From assembly GCF_001969365.1 (NCBI RefSeq), contig NZ_CP019312.1:3348001-3412000 (forward strand): a stretch of 64,000 nucleotides of DNA, read 5' to 3'. The notes below the pieces were generated by a model. That model did no database searches and was not told the origin of the DNA. It saw only the letters and a list, made by a program, of their open reading frames with translations. How positions within the stretch are numbered: the first letter of the stretch is position 1; each line of letters starts with the position of its first letter. A program made the position numbers and the translations under genes. This DNA comes from Tateyamaria omphalii. Lineage in GTDB: Bacteria; Pseudomonadota; Alphaproteobacteria; Rhodobacterales; Rhodobacteraceae. Positions 9,321-18,071 of this stretch are shown here, piece by piece.

Positions 9321-10058
9321 TCAGAAGATGAAGTCGCCCGCACTAAGGTCGGATTCTTCTATGCCGCGCAGAACGACGACGCCTTCATCAAAGGTTAGCA
9401 ACAGGTTGTTCCCGGACTGGCTGGCTGCATCCAGGACATCACCGAAGTTGTTGATACCACTGACAGAGGACAGATCGACACGGTCGTCGTCTTCGTCGAA
9501 GTCAGTGATGATGTCACGGCCGCCAACGAAGACGAAAGTGTCGTTTCCGTCTCCGCCCGTCAGTTCGTCACGGCCGCCACCGCCTGTCAGGCTGTCGGCT
9601 CCGTCGCCACCAAACAGCGTATCATTTCCGCGGCCACCGTCGATGTCATCTCCGCCCTCACCGCCTGTGATCCGGTCAGCACCCTTACCGCCAGAAATGT
9701 CATCGTTGCCTTCGCCTCCATTTATGCGATCTGCGCCAGCGGCGCCAAAGATCTCATCATTGCCATCCTCACCTATGATGGTGTCAGCTCCCGAGCCTCC
9801 AAACAGGTCGTCATTTCCGTCTTCGCCGAAGATGCGGTCATTGCCCGCACCACCGAAGACCGTGTCGTTTCCATCCTCTGCTTCAAGCCGATCGTTGCCG
9901 CCCTGACCGCGCAACAGGTCATCGTCATCTCCACCATCAAGCAAGTCGTTGCCGGCATTCCCATTTAGGGTGTCATCCCCATCAAAGCCGCGCAGCGTAT
10001 CGTCAAACCGTCCGCCGCTCAGTAAGTCGTCGTTGTCTGTTCCTCGAAAAATTGGCAT
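9321..10058 (-). CDS. RTX calcium-binding repeat protein, probable type I secretion substrate
   Basis: This 245-residue protein is almost entirely made of glycine- and aspartate-rich nonapeptide repeats (GGxGxDxhx) from about residue 8 to 170, for example GGAGNDRIFGEDGNDDLFGG. They form a parallel beta-roll that folds on binding calcium outside the cell. The tail (FVFVGGRDIITDFDEDDDRVDLSSV region) is the non-cleaved C-terminal part typical of type I secreted proteins. There is no signal peptide. ATG at 10058 has a strong GAGGAG ahead. No ABC exporter, membrane-fusion or TolC-like gene is in the window, so its secretion system lies elsewhere. It carries no recognisable enzyme domain; a structural or adhesion role is possible. 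Confidence 0.88.
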   Translation of the reverse strand: MPIFRGTDNDDLLSGGRFDDTLRGFDGDDTLNGNAGNDLLDGGDDDDLLRGQGGNDRLEAEDGNDTVFGGAGNDRIFGEDGNDDLFGGSGADTIIGEDGNDEIFGAAGADRINGGEGNDDISGGKGADRITGGEGGDDIDGGRGNDTLFGGDGADSLTGGGGRDELTGGDGNDTFVFVGGRDIITDFDEDDDRVDLSSVSGINNFGDVLDAASQSGNNLLLTFDEGVVVLRGIEESDLSAGDFIF

Positions 10059-10203
10059 GTCAACTCCTCAGAATGCGCGGTCATCATTGAGCCGCGCACG
10101 AGAAGTGTGGTCGTTACGAGTGGGCGCCATAGGCAAGGCGTTTAGTGTGATCGAATAAACCAAAGGTATAAGCGGGCTTGTTCCGAGACAGCCATCCACC
10201 ATG

Positions 10204-10232
10204 AAAATGGCCGCCCCGATGGTCGGAGCGGC
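10204..10232 (-). terminator. Terminator downstream of dnaJ
   Basis: Read on the minus strand, GCCGCTCCGA (complement of 10223-10232) pairs with TCGGGGCGGC (complement of 10210-10219), 10 bp with one U-G pair and a 3-base loop. The next bases are CATTTTC, a short T run. It lies 33 bases past the dnaJ stop. Confidence 0.7.
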
Positions 10233-10264
10233 ATCAAAATGTCCCGAGCTTGGGAAGGATCCGC

Positions 10265-11425
10265 CTATCCCTTCATTGAGTCCCAGAAGGACTTCACGCT
10301 GGAAAAGAAGCTGGACGATTCAGGGTTGTTCTCTTCCGAGAGGTCCTCGAATTCACGCAGCAACTCCTTTTGGCGCGCCGTCAGGTTCACGGGCGTTTCT
10401 ACAGCCAGTTCGATGAACATGTCACCTGCAGCACCGCCGCGCAGGGCTGGCATGCCCTTGCTGCGCAGACGCATCTGGCGACCCGATTGCGAACCTGCAG
10501 GGATTTGCACGCGACCGCGGCCACCGTCGATTGTGGGCACTTCGATGCTGCCGCCAAGGGCTGCCGTACCCATGCTGACCGGCACGCGGCAGAAGAGGTT
10601 GGTACCATCGCGTTCGAACAGCTTGTGGTCGGCCACATCGATGAAGATGTAAAGATCTCCCGACGGTCCGCCGCGCATTCCAGCCTCGCCTTCGCCCGCA
10701 AGGCGGATGCGGGTGCCGGTTTCCACGCCTGCGGGGATGTTCACAGACAATGCACGGTCTTTCTCGACCCGACCAGCGCCGCCACAGGCGCGGCAAGGGT
10801 CCTTGATGATCTGCCCGAGTCCGCCACATGTGGGGCAGGTCCGTTCGACGGTAAAGAAACCCTGTTGCGCGCGCACCTTGCCCATGCCGGAACATGTAGG
10901 GCAGGTGGTGGGTTCGGATCCGTCCTCTGCACCGGTGCCGTTGCAAGCGTCGCATTGCACGGATGTGGGCACATTTATGGTTTTCTGAAGACCGGCATAG
11001 GCATCTTCGAGCGAGACGCGCAGGTTGTAGCGCAGGTCGGAGCCGCGTGCGGCCCGTTGCCGCCCGCCACCGCCGCCGCGCTGGCCGCCCATGAAGTCGC
11101 CAAAGAGGTCGTCAAACACATCGGAGAAGGCAGAACCGAAGTCGCCTTGACCGCCACCGAAACCGCCACCGGGTCGTGCGCCGCCACCGCCCATACCGCC
11201 CTCGAACGCGGCGTGGCCAAAACGGTCATAGGCCGCTTTCTTGTCGGCGTCCTTGAGGACTTCGTAGGCTTCGTTGGCTTCCTTGAACTGCGCCTCGGCG
11301 TTTGGATTGTCCGCATTGCGGTCCGGGTGCAGCTCCTTGGCCTTTTTGCGATAGCCCTTTTTGATTTCGTCCGGACTTGCGCCCTTTGCGACGCCAAGTA
11401 CGTCGTAATAGTCACGTTTTGCCAT
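10265..11425 (-). CDS. dnaJ: Chaperone protein DnaJ
   Basis: This 386-residue type I J-protein delivers substrates to DnaK and stimulates its ATPase. The J domain is at residues 1-70 with the essential HPD at 33-35. A Gly/Phe-rich linker follows (about 75-135, many GGG and FGG). Four CxxCxGxG zinc motifs ([32 protein letters not shown]) lie at about 155-215. The C-terminal substrate-binding domains complete it. It lies 78 bases downstream of dnaK on the same strand, with a hairpin in the gap and a terminator after it, so dnaKJ is an operon. All motifs are intact. Confidence 0.96.
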   Translation of the reverse strand: MAKRDYYDVLGVAKGASPDEIKKGYRKKAKELHPDRNADNPNAEAQFKEANEAYEVLKDADKKAAYDRFGHAAFEGGMGGGGARPGGGFGGGQGDFGSAFSDVFDDLFGDFMGGQRGGGGGRQRAARGSDLRYNLRVSLEDAYAGLQKTINVPTSVQCDACNGTGAEDGSEPTTCPTCSGMGKVRAQQGFFTVERTCPTCGGLGQIIKDPCRACGGAGRVEKDRALSVNIPAGVETGTRIRLAGEGEAGMRGGPSGDLYIFIDVADHKLFERDGTNLFCRVPVSMGTAALGGSIEVPTIDGGRGRVQIPAGSQSGRQMRLRSKGMPALRGGAAGDMFIELAVETPVNLTARQKELLREFEDLSEENNPESSSFFSSVKSFWDSMKG

Positions 11426-11451
11426 GGATCATGTCCTTTGCTGGAACGTCT

Positions 11452-11477
11452 GAGGCCGGCCTGATGGGGCCGGCCTC
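11452..11477 (-). other. Hairpin in the dnaK-dnaJ intercistronic gap
   Basis: GAGGCCGGCC (11452-11461) and GGCCGGCCTC (11468-11477) form a perfect 10-bp stem with a 6-base loop. There is no T run on the minus strand after it, so it is more likely an attenuating, processing or mRNA-stabilising element that lowers DnaJ relative to DnaK than a full terminator. Confidence 0.55.
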
Positions 11478-11503
11478 TTGATTGGTTCCTCTGAGGCCCA
11501 AAA

Positions 11504-13414
11504 TCAGGCGCGTTTGTCGTCGTCGAGATCTTCGAATTCGGCGTCGACGATATCGTCGTCATCGTTGCGGGGCTCATCAGCAGCCTGCGGTTCGTCTTCG
11601 CCGTCTTCTTGTGCGGCCTTGTAGATCGCCTCGCCCAGTTTCATCGCCGCTTCGGTCACGTTCTGAATGCCCGACTTGATCTTGTCGGCGTTCTCGCTTT
11701 CCAGCTCGTCCTTGAGCGCGGCGATGGCCAGTTCGATCGCCTCGACCGTGGTCGGATCGACCTTGTCCGAATGCTCTTCCAGCGACTTTTCGGTCGAGTG
11801 GATGAGGCTTTCGGCCTGGTTGGTCGCTTCGACCAATTCCTTGCGCGCCTTGTCCGCTTCGGCGTTTTCCTCGGCGTCCTTGACCATTTGTTCGATGTCG
11901 TCGTCCGACAGACCGCCCGACGCCTGGATCGTGATCTTCTGCTCTTTCATCGTGCCCTTGTCGAGCGCGCCCACCGACACGATGCCATTGGCGTCGATGT
12001 CGAAGGTCACTTCGATCTGGGGCATGCCGCGTGGGGCCGGCGGGATGTTTTCAAGGTTGAAGGCACCCAGCAGCTTGTTGTCAGACGCCATCTCGCGCTC
12101 ACCCTGGAAGACCCGGATGGTGACTGCGTTCTGGTTGTCCTCGGCGGTCGAGAAGATTTGCGATTTCTTGGTCGGGATCGTGGTGTTGCGGTCGATCAGG
12201 CGGGTGAACACACCACCCAGTGTCTCAATCCCCAACGACAGCGGGGTCACGTCGAGCAGGACAACGTCCTTGACGTCCCCTTGCAGAACACCGGCCTGGA
12301 TGGCGGCGCCCATGGCAACAACCTCGTCGGGGTTCACGCCCTTGTGGGGCTCCTTGCCGAAGAACTTGGTCACCTCTTCGATCACTTTGGGCATGCGGGT
12401 CATGCCGCCGACCAGAACCACTTCGTCGATGTCGGAGGCGGACAGGCCCGCATCCTTGAGCGCGGCGGCGCAAGGTTTCATCGAGGATTTGATCAGGTCA
12501 CCGACCAGTTGCTCCAGTTTGGCGCGGGTCAGTTTCATGACCATGTGCAGCGGCTGGCCGTTCGAGCCCATTGAGATGAAGGGTTGGTTGATCTCTGTCT
12601 GGTTGGCCGAGCTGAGTTCGATCTTGGCCTTTTCCGCCGCTTCCTTCAGGCGTTGCAGGGCCATCTTGTCCGCAGTCAGGTCGACCGAATGTTCCTTTTT
12701 GAACTCGTCGGCGAGGTAATTGACGATGCGCATGTCGAAGTCTTCGCCGCCCAGGAACGTGTCGCCGTTGGTGGACTTCACTTCGAACAGCCCTTCGTCG
12801 ATTTCCAGGATGGTGACGTCGAATGTACCGCCGCCAAGGTCATAGACCGCGATGGTCTGGCTGTTTTCCTTGTCGAGACCGTAGGCCAGCGCGGCGGCTG
12901 TCGGTTCGTTGATGATCCGCAGCACTTCGAGGCCCGCGATTTTACCGGCGTCTTTGGTCGCCTGACGCTGTGCGTCGTTGAAATAGGCCGGGACGGTGAT
13001 GACCGCTTGGGTCACTTCCTCGCCGAGATACGATTCGGCGGTTTCTTTCATCTTACCCAGGATGAAGGCGGAGATCTGGCTGGGCGAGTATTTCTCGTCC
13101 CGCGCTTCGACCCATGCGTCACCGTTGCCGCCGTCAATCACGTTGAAGGGCAGGTTTTTCTTGTCCTTGGCCAGATCCGCGTCGTCGTTGCGGCGGCCGA
13201 TCAGGCGCTTGACGCCAAAGATGGTGTTGTCGGGGTTCGTGACTGCTTGCCGTTTGGCAGGCTGGCCGACGAGACGCTCGTTTTCTGTAAAGGCCACGAT
13301 GGACGGGGTTGTCCGCGCGCCTTCCGCGTTTTCGATCACGCGGGGCTGGCTGCCATCCATGATGGCGATGCAGCTGTTGGTCGTTCCAAGGTCAATACCG
13401 ATGACTTTAGCCAT
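11504..13414 (-). CDS. dnaK: Chaperone protein DnaK (Hsp70)
   Basis: This 636-residue Hsp70 has the phosphate-1 motif [10 protein letters not shown] at the N-terminus, [17 protein letters not shown] and the phosphate-2 [10 protein letters not shown], the adenosine motif VGGMTRMP, and a substrate-binding domain followed by a helical lid. It ends with the acidic tail [19 protein letters not shown] usual in alphaproteobacteria. ATP-driven cycles with DnaJ and GrpE refold or hold proteins, and DnaK normally also restrains the heat-shock sigma factor. A candidate promoter with an RpoH-like look and a leader hairpin lie upstream (13496-13551). grpE is not in the window. Confidence 0.98.
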   Translation of the reverse strand: MAKVIGIDLGTTNSCIAIMDGSQPRVIENAEGARTTPSIVAFTENERLVGQPAKRQAVTNPDNTIFGVKRLIGRRNDDADLAKDKKNLPFNVIDGGNGDAWVEARDEKYSPSQISAFILGKMKETAESYLGEEVTQAVITVPAYFNDAQRQATKDAGKIAGLEVLRIINEPTAAALAYGLDKENSQTIAVYDLGGGTFDVTILEIDEGLFEVKSTNGDTFLGGEDFDMRIVNYLADEFKKEHSVDLTADKMALQRLKEAAEKAKIELSSANQTEINQPFISMGSNGQPLHMVMKLTRAKLEQLVGDLIKSSMKPCAAALKDAGLSASDIDEVVLVGGMTRMPKVIEEVTKFFGKEPHKGVNPDEVVAMGAAIQAGVLQGDVKDVVLLDVTPLSLGIETLGGVFTRLIDRNTTIPTKKSQIFSTAEDNQNAVTIRVFQGEREMASDNKLLGAFNLENIPPAPRGMPQIEVTFDIDANGIVSVGALDKGTMKEQKITIQASGGLSDDDIEQMVKDAEENAEADKARKELVEATNQAESLIHSTEKSLEEHSDKVDPTTVEAIELAIAALKDELESENADKIKSGIQNVTEAAMKLGEAIYKAAQEDGEDEPQAADEPRNDDDDIVDAEFEDLDDDKRA

Positions 13415-13495
13415 GTTTTTCGATCCCTCATATCAGTTCAAGGCGATGACACGAGGCGGCGACCCGTTTCGGCATCGACGCCACGCATTGAATTG

Positions 13496-13513
13496 CGCAC
13501 GCTTCCGTGCGCG
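13496..13513 (-). other. Leader hairpin upstream of dnaK
   Basis: GCGCACG (13496-13502) and CGTGCGC (13507-13513) form a perfect 7-bp stem with a 4-base loop, about 80 bases ahead of the dnaK ATG and downstream of the candidate promoter. It would lie in the dnaK 5' untranslated RNA. Function is unknown. Confidence 0.45.
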
Positions 13514-13522
13514 CTGCGGCGT

Positions 13523-13551
13523 ATATAAGGAGGGTACTTAGACGCTGCAAC
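13523..13551 (-). promoter_or_regulatory. Candidate dnaK promoter, possibly RpoH-type
   Basis: On the minus strand TTGCAG (complement of 13546-13551) is followed after 17 bases by TATATA (13523-13528), the latter preceded by CCT. A TTG -35 core with a C-rich lead into a TATAT -10 resembles alphaproteobacterial RpoH promoters as I remember them, but a housekeeping promoter is equally possible. It lies about 110 bases ahead of the ATG. Confidence 0.45.
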
Positions 13552-13608
13552 CATTCTGACGAGCCGCAAAACCGCAAAATTTTCACATATTGAGAGGGGA
13601 AAACCGGG

Positions 13609-14217
13609 ATGCGTGCCACAGTGCGGGGATTCGAGATTTACAAAGGGTATCTGGACCCGGAGGTGCAGGCCGCGCTTGTTGAAGATGTGCGCCATGTGGC
13701 GGAGGCAGCGCCACTGTTCTCGCCCGAGATGCCCTATGGCAAGCGGATGTCGATACGGATGACGTCCGCCGGGGATGTCGGTTGGTATGCTGATCGGTCC
13801 GGCTACCGATATGCGCCAACACATCCAAGCGGTGCAAAGTGGCCCCCGATCCCGGAGTCGGTCCTAAAGATGTGGCGGGATTTGACGGGGCTGGAACGGA
13901 TGCCGGATTGCTGTCTGATCAATTATTATGGCGAAGATGCACGCATGGGGATGCACCAGGACAAGGATGAGGCGAATTTCAAATGGCCTGTCTTGTCGGT
14001 GTCATTGGGCGACGCCGGCCTGTTTCGAATTGGGAACACAACTCGGGGCGGCAAAACTGAATCGCTGTGGCTGGAAAGCGGGGATGTGGTGGTTATGGGC
14101 GGGGACGCGCGTCTGACTTATCACGGCGTGGATCGGATCCGCTTTGGTTCATCTTCGCTGCTGCCGAAGGGTGGGCGCATCAACCTGACTTGTCGGGTGG
14201 TGCACGAAGATTTGTAA
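13609..14217 (+). CDS. alkB: AlkB-type 2-oxoglutarate/Fe(II) DNA dealkylase
   Basis: This 202-residue protein carries the full set of AlkB residues: iron ligands His116 and Asp118 (MHQDKDE) and His172 (YHGVDRI), and the 2-oxoglutarate-binding RxNxTxR (Arg190 to Arg196). The NYY motif and the D-E after HQD match the DNA-repair subfamily. It removes methyl groups from 1-methyladenine and 3-methylcytosine by oxidative demethylation. ATG at 13609 has GAGAGGGGAAAA upstream. It is divergent from dnaK and separated by 194 bases. No ada or aidB neighbour is present, so induction by alkylation cannot be judged. Confidence 0.92.
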   Translation: MRATVRGFEIYKGYLDPEVQAALVEDVRHVAEAAPLFSPEMPYGKRMSIRMTSAGDVGWYADRSGYRYAPTHPSGAKWPPIPESVLKMWRDLTGLERMPDCCLINYYGEDARMGMHQDKDEANFKWPVLSVSLGDAGLFRIGNTTRGGKTESLWLESGDVVVMGGDARLTYHGVDRIRFGSSSLLPKGGRINLTCRVVHEDL

Positions 14218-14236
14218 AAGTTTGATTACACGTTAT

Positions 14237-14252
14237 TGAACCGCCCGGTTCA
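14237..14252. promoter_or_regulatory. Palindrome, possible TetR-type operator
   Basis: TGAACCG-CC-CGGTTCA is a perfect 7-bp inverted repeat with a 2-base centre. Short, tightly spaced AACCG/CGGTT palindromes are often bound by TetR-family dimers. It lies 154 bases ahead of the chosen porin start and has no T run, so it is not a terminator of alkB. No TetR gene is in the window. Confidence 0.5.
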
Positions 14253-14390
14253 GTTCATACGTGGGATGTAGTGCGCCTCACTCCTCACGCTCGCGCGCAT
14301 TGACGACATGACGTTCCCAACCACGCGGCACCGGCTTTGCGTGAACAGATACGTTCGCCTGTGGCGCCACTATATGACTGGATACATATC

Positions 14391-15503
14391 GTGACATATC
14401 CTCGCAGACTTATCCCCGTCTTCGCTGGTCTGACCGGCTTGGTTGCGGTGCCCGTTGCCGCAGATACCGTTTACGAATCTCCCGGTGGTGCAACATTCAC
14501 TCCTTATGGCCACCTGAACTTTGGCATCACATCGTTCGACGATGGGCAGGATGAAAACAGCCAATTTACAGACAACGCGTCATCGACATCGCGCCTGGGC
14601 TTTCGCCTGAGCCGCCCGTTCGGTGAAAATGAACTGACGTTCCGGTTCGAGACATCTATCGGCTTTGCCTCAAGCGATGATTTCAGCCAGACATCTGACC
14701 CGGACGACTTTGACTGGGACCAGACCAACCTGCGGCATGTCGATCTGATCTACCGAACAGCCCAATTCGGGACGTTCTATGTGGGTCAGGGTAGCATGGC
14801 GTCTGACGGTATCGGTCAGTTTGATGCCTCTGGCACAGGACTGGCAGCGTCGGTTGCCATCGGGGACATCGCTGGCGGTTTCGAGTTGCGCGATACGACA
14901 GGTGCACTGACAGGGATCGAAATCGGTGATGCTTTCGCCACCTTCGACGGCACGCGCGCCGGGCGGATCCGCTATGACACGCCCGAATTCAACGGTTTCA
15001 CGCTGTCCCTTGCGGCGGGCGAGAACATCCTGAGCGACGACAACGACGACGAATTCTATGACATCGCATTCAGTTATGAGGGCGATATCGGCGCGACCGA
15101 GGTTTCGGCTGGTGTTGGCTATTCGGTGCGCGAGCGACCTGGCAGCGAAGATCGAGAAGACACGTTCGCGTCGGTCGCGGTCAAGCTGCCGAGCGGGTTC
15201 AACTTTTCTTTTTCCGCCGGTGATCGGAACACGGCTGGCGACTACGTCTACGCCAAGGTCGGGTACGAGACGGACTGGCTTGACGTTGGATCGACCGCCC
15301 TGTCGCTGGATTACTTCGCCGGGTCCGATGCCGTATCAGACGGTGACGACGCGGATTCGTTCGGCATTGCCGTCGTGCAGGACTTTGACCGCCAGAACAT
15401 CGAAGCGTATTTCGGGTACCGCGACTATTCCTACTCTGACACCACCGGCGCGCAGTATCAGGATGCGTCGTCCTACATCATCGGCGCCCGGTGGAGCTTC
15501 TGA
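14391..15503 (+). CDS. Outer-membrane porin
   Basis: The start taken is GTG at 14391, which yields a clean signal peptide (VTYPRRLIPVFAGLTGLVAV, cleavage near VAA-DT); the frame is open further up to a TTG at 14337, which would add 18 unneeded residues. The mature part is a Gram-negative porin: alternating hydrophobic beta-strands, many Gly/Asp/Thr, YGHLNFGI near the start and a C-terminal strand ending SYIIGARWSF, whose final Phe is the signal for the BAM machinery. Cysteines are absent. It should form a diffusion channel. Specificity cannot be read from the sequence. A palindromic operator candidate lies upstream. Confidence 0.85.
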   Translation: MTYPRRLIPVFAGLTGLVAVPVAADTVYESPGGATFTPYGHLNFGITSFDDGQDENSQFTDNASSTSRLGFRLSRPFGENELTFRFETSIGFASSDDFSQTSDPDDFDWDQTNLRHVDLIYRTAQFGTFYVGQGSMASDGIGQFDASGTGLAASVAIGDIAGGFELRDTTGALTGIEIGDAFATFDGTRAGRIRYDTPEFNGFTLSLAAGENILSDDNDDEFYDIAFSYEGDIGATEVSAGVGYSVRERPGSEDREDTFASVAVKLPSGFNFSFSAGDRNTAGDYVYAKVGYETDWLDVGSTALSLDYFAGSDAVSDGDDADSFGIAVVQDFDRQNIEAYFGYRDYSYSDTTGAQYQDASSYIIGARWSF

Positions 15504-15529
15504 CCTGAACCGAGCAGGAACGTGCGGCC

Positions 15530-16354
15530 CTAGCGCCGCGCGTTCCAACTGATCGAGGCGTGGCGCCGGGTGTAAAACTCACCCATGAGCCCGATCATCA
15601 ACAGGATAACGCCGACCCACCACGCGTATTCCCAGCTGGAATAGCGCGGGTTGTAGTTTATGAATGTGTAGCCCCGCGACTGGTCGATGGCGTGAAACAG
15701 CGGATTCCAGTCGAACATGGCCAACATGAAACTGGGCAGCGTGTTTGCTACGAACATCTTGCCCGACGCGATCATGTTGGCGCGCTGATAAATCTGGGTG
15801 AAGATCGACACGAAGGTCGGAAACCATGGCTTGATCGCCAGCAGCACAACGCCCAAGGCGCAGCCGGTGAACCATGCGATCAGCAGCATGCCGAAGGCCG
15901 GGAAGGGCTGTTCGATGTGAATAGGCGTAAAGGCGACATGATAAATGAACAGGATCACGACAAGTGATAGCACCTGCACGTAAAGCGCGCCGAGCGCAGC
16001 TGAGCAGATGGAAACGATCGTGTTCATCGGCGCGTGCTGCATCATCGGGCTTGCCGGTCCTTCGGCCCCGACGACGGCCCCCAATGACTTGGTGTGCGTC
16101 ATGTATAAGAAGATGCCTGTCATGATATACAGCAAGAAATCGCCACGGATCGCCGCGCCGCGCAGGCCTAGTATCGAGAACATCACATAGAATGCCATCA
16201 CGAAGATCGCTGCCTGCAGCATGTTCATCAGGATGGCCATGAACGCATTGTTGTGGCTTTTCCGCACGCTACGCACGATCGAGTGATAGATCACCTCGAA
16301 CATTGCCACGGCGCTGCCCAAGCCTGTCTGTGGTTTGCGCGTTGATTGAAACAT
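15530..16354 (-). CDS. ABC-2 type permease, polysaccharide-export family
   Basis: This 274-residue integral membrane protein has about six membrane segments (for example ILMNMLQAAIFVMAFYVMF, LSLVVILFIYHVAF, WWVGVILLMIGLMG) and the YxxNP-type segment NPLFHAIDQSRGY common in polysaccharide-export permeases such as KpsM/Wzm. It would carry a lipid-linked glycan or a polysaccharide across the inner membrane together with an ATPase that is not in this window. It lies on the minus strand directly opposite the cysQ-to-sulfotransferase run, which supports a role in surface-glycan export. The partner ATPase and co-polymerase must be encoded elsewhere. Confidence 0.8.
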   Translation of the reverse strand: MFQSTRKPQTGLGSAVAMFEVIYHSIVRSVRKSHNNAFMAILMNMLQAAIFVMAFYVMFSILGLRGAAIRGDFLLYIMTGIFLYMTHTKSLGAVVGAEGPASPMMQHAPMNTIVSICSAALGALYVQVLSLVVILFIYHVAFTPIHIEQPFPAFGMLLIAWFTGCALGVVLLAIKPWFPTFVSIFTQIYQRANMIASGKMFVANTLPSFMLAMFDWNPLFHAIDQSRGYTFINYNPRYSSWEYAWWVGVILLMIGLMGEFYTRRHASISWNARR

Positions 16355-16473
16355 GTGCGGTGTTGCCTCGTGCGGTGCGAAAGTCGCAGGGAAATCTTGC
16401 CGTTCCGTTACCGCGACATCATAAGGAGCACGCGGGTTGTTTTCAACAAATGCCCGACAAGGGAGACTTTTTG

Positions 16474-17271
16474 ATGACCTATGACGATTTGATCCCGGTG
16501 ATTCGGAAGCTGGCGCTGGAGGCTGGCGATAAGATCATGGAAATCTATGACGCCGATGATTTAGATGTGAAAGTCAAATCCGATGACAGCCCCGTGACCG
16601 AGGCGGACGAGGCTGCGGATGCGCTGATTTCAGCAGGCCTGCGCGCCGCCTTTCCAGATGTGATGCTGGTAACCGAAGAGCAGTCGGCCACACACGATAC
16701 CTCGGGAACCACGTTTCTTATCGTTGACCCGCTCGATGGGACCAAAGAGTTCGTGCACCGTCGCGGTGATTTCACGGTCAACATCGCGCTTGTCGAAGAT
16801 GGCGTGCCGACCCGCGGTGTTGTCTATGCCCCGGCCAAGGGCCGCATGTTTTATACCCAGGCAGATGGCCAAACGGTTGAGGAAACCGGCGCGCTGGACA
16901 AGGATAATGTAGGTGACGTGACGTTGCTTTCTGTTGCTGACAGTGACAACAGTGCGTTGATGGTTGTCGCCTCGAAATCGCACCGCGATCAGGCGACCGA
17001 TGATTACATCAACAAATATGCCGTTAAGGATATGAAAAGTGCGGGATCGTCACTGAAGTTCTGTCTGGTGGCGACGGGGGAGGCTGACATCTATCCCCGC
17101 GTGGGTCGCACCATGGAGTGGGACACTGCGGCCGGTCATGCCGTGCTGACCGGTGCCGGCGGCAAGGTTGTCCGCTTCGACGATCACGCACCGCTTTTCT
17201 ATGGAAAGGACGGGTATGCGAACCCGTTCTTCATCGCCTATGCGCCAGCGGTGGATCTGAAACCCGCCTGA
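16474..17271 (+). CDS. cysQ: 3'(2'),5'-bisphosphate nucleotidase CysQ
   Basis: ATG at 16474 with GGGAGA upstream gives 265 residues; the upstream part of the open frame is not protein-like. Metal-site motifs of the inositol monophosphatase superfamily are present: VTEEQS, DPLDGTKEFVHR (about residues 84-95) and EWDTAAGHAVL near the C-terminus. The KEF after DPLDGT separates CysQ from SuhB. It hydrolyses 3'-phosphoadenosine 5'-phosphate (PAP) to AMP, relieving product inhibition of sulfotransferases and PAPS reductase. Its place in a run that ends with a sulfotransferase fits PAP recycling during glycan sulfation. It overlaps kdsB by one base (TGATG). Confidence 0.93.
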   Translation: MTYDDLIPVIRKLALEAGDKIMEIYDADDLDVKVKSDDSPVTEADEAADALISAGLRAAFPDVMLVTEEQSATHDTSGTTFLIVDPLDGTKEFVHRRGDFTVNIALVEDGVPTRGVVYAPAKGRMFYTQADGQTVEETGALDKDNVGDVTLLSVADSDNSALMVVASKSHRDQATDDYINKYAVKDMKSAGSSLKFCLVATGEADIYPRVGRTMEWDTAAGHAVLTGAGGKVVRFDDHAPLFYGKDGYANPFFIAYAPAVDLKPA

Positions 17272-18071
17272 TGCCGGTCCTGATCGTCATTCCGGCCCGC
17301 TACGCGTCGTCCCGCTATCCGGGCAAGCCGCTGGTGTCGTTGACCGGGGCGACCGGCGAGGTACAGACCCTGATTGAACGCAGTTGGCGTGCAGCCATGG
17401 ACGTGAGCGGCGTAGACCGGGTCGTTGTAGCGACGGATGACGATCGGATCCGTACGGTAGCCGAGGCGTTCGGGGCCGATGTCGTGATGACGTCCGAAGC
17501 CTGCCAGAACGGAACCGAGCGCTGCGCCGAAGCGCATGCCGCGCTGGGCGGCGGCTATGATGTGGTTGTCAATTTACAGGGCGACGCGCCCTTGACGCCT
17601 TCATGGTTCATCGAAGGTCTGGTCGCCGGTTTGAACGCCGCACCAGATGCCGAGATCGCAACGCCGGTCCTGCGCTGTGATGGCGCCACGCTGAGTGGGT
17701 TTCTGGAGGACCGTAAGGCAGGACGCGTCGGGGGCACGACTGCCGTGTTCGCTGCGTCGGGTCATGCGCTCTATTTCTCGAAGGAAGTGATTCCGTTCAC
17801 GAACGAGACTTATGCTGACGACGCGGACACGCCCGTGTTCCACCATGTCGGTGTGTATGCCTATCGCCCCGATGCGTTGGCGGCCTACCCTGGTTGGGCC
17901 GTCGGCCCGCTTGAGACTCTGGAGGGGCTAGAGCAGCTTCGATTCCTTGAAAACGGCCGTCAGGTTCTGTGTGTCGAAGTCGAGGCGCGGGGCCGCCAGT
18001 TCTGGGAGCTCAACAACCCAGCTGACGTTCCCAAGATCGAAGCGATGATGGCGGAGATGGGTGTGGCATGA
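17271..18071 (+). CDS. kdsB: 3-deoxy-manno-octulosonate cytidylyltransferase
   Basis: This 266-residue enzyme activates Kdo with CTP to CMP-Kdo for lipopolysaccharide or capsule. The N-terminal nucleotide loop (IPARYASSRYPGKPL, residues 7-21), VVATDDDRI, the NGTERCAEA motif and NLQGDAPL are the KdsB signature. The start ATG overlaps the cysQ stop, so the two are translationally coupled, and the end overlaps the next glycosyltransferase by 4 bases. Replacement of the usual NVQGDEP by NLQGDAP is a small departure; some relatives with it act on other acidic sugars, so CMP-Kdo is likely but not certain. Confidence 0.88.
   Translation: MPVLIVIPARYASSRYPGKPLVSLTGATGEVQTLIERSWRAAMDVSGVDRVVVATDDDRIRTVAEAFGADVVMTSEACQNGTERCAEAHAALGGGYDVVVNLQGDAPLTPSWFIEGLVAGLNAAPDAEIATPVLRCDGATLSGFLEDRKAGRVGGTTAVFAASGHALYFSKEVIPFTNETYADDADTPVFHHVGVYAYRPDALAAYPGWAVGPLETLEGLEQLRFLENGRQVLCVEVEARGRQFWELNNPADVPKIEAMMAEMGVA

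Noticed and set aside
9321..10058. Repetitive DNA that could be taken for a tandem-repeat or CRISPR-like array
   Set aside because: The repetition is at protein level (GGxGxDxhx), the DNA copies are degenerate and there are no spacers.
11609..13528. Long + strand open frames over dnaK
   Set aside because: They are mirrors of the dnaK coding sequence, a common artefact in GC-rich dnaK genes.
14337..14390. TTG start adding 18 residues to the porin
   Set aside because: It places polar residues before the signal peptide; GTG at 14391 gives a normal signal sequence.
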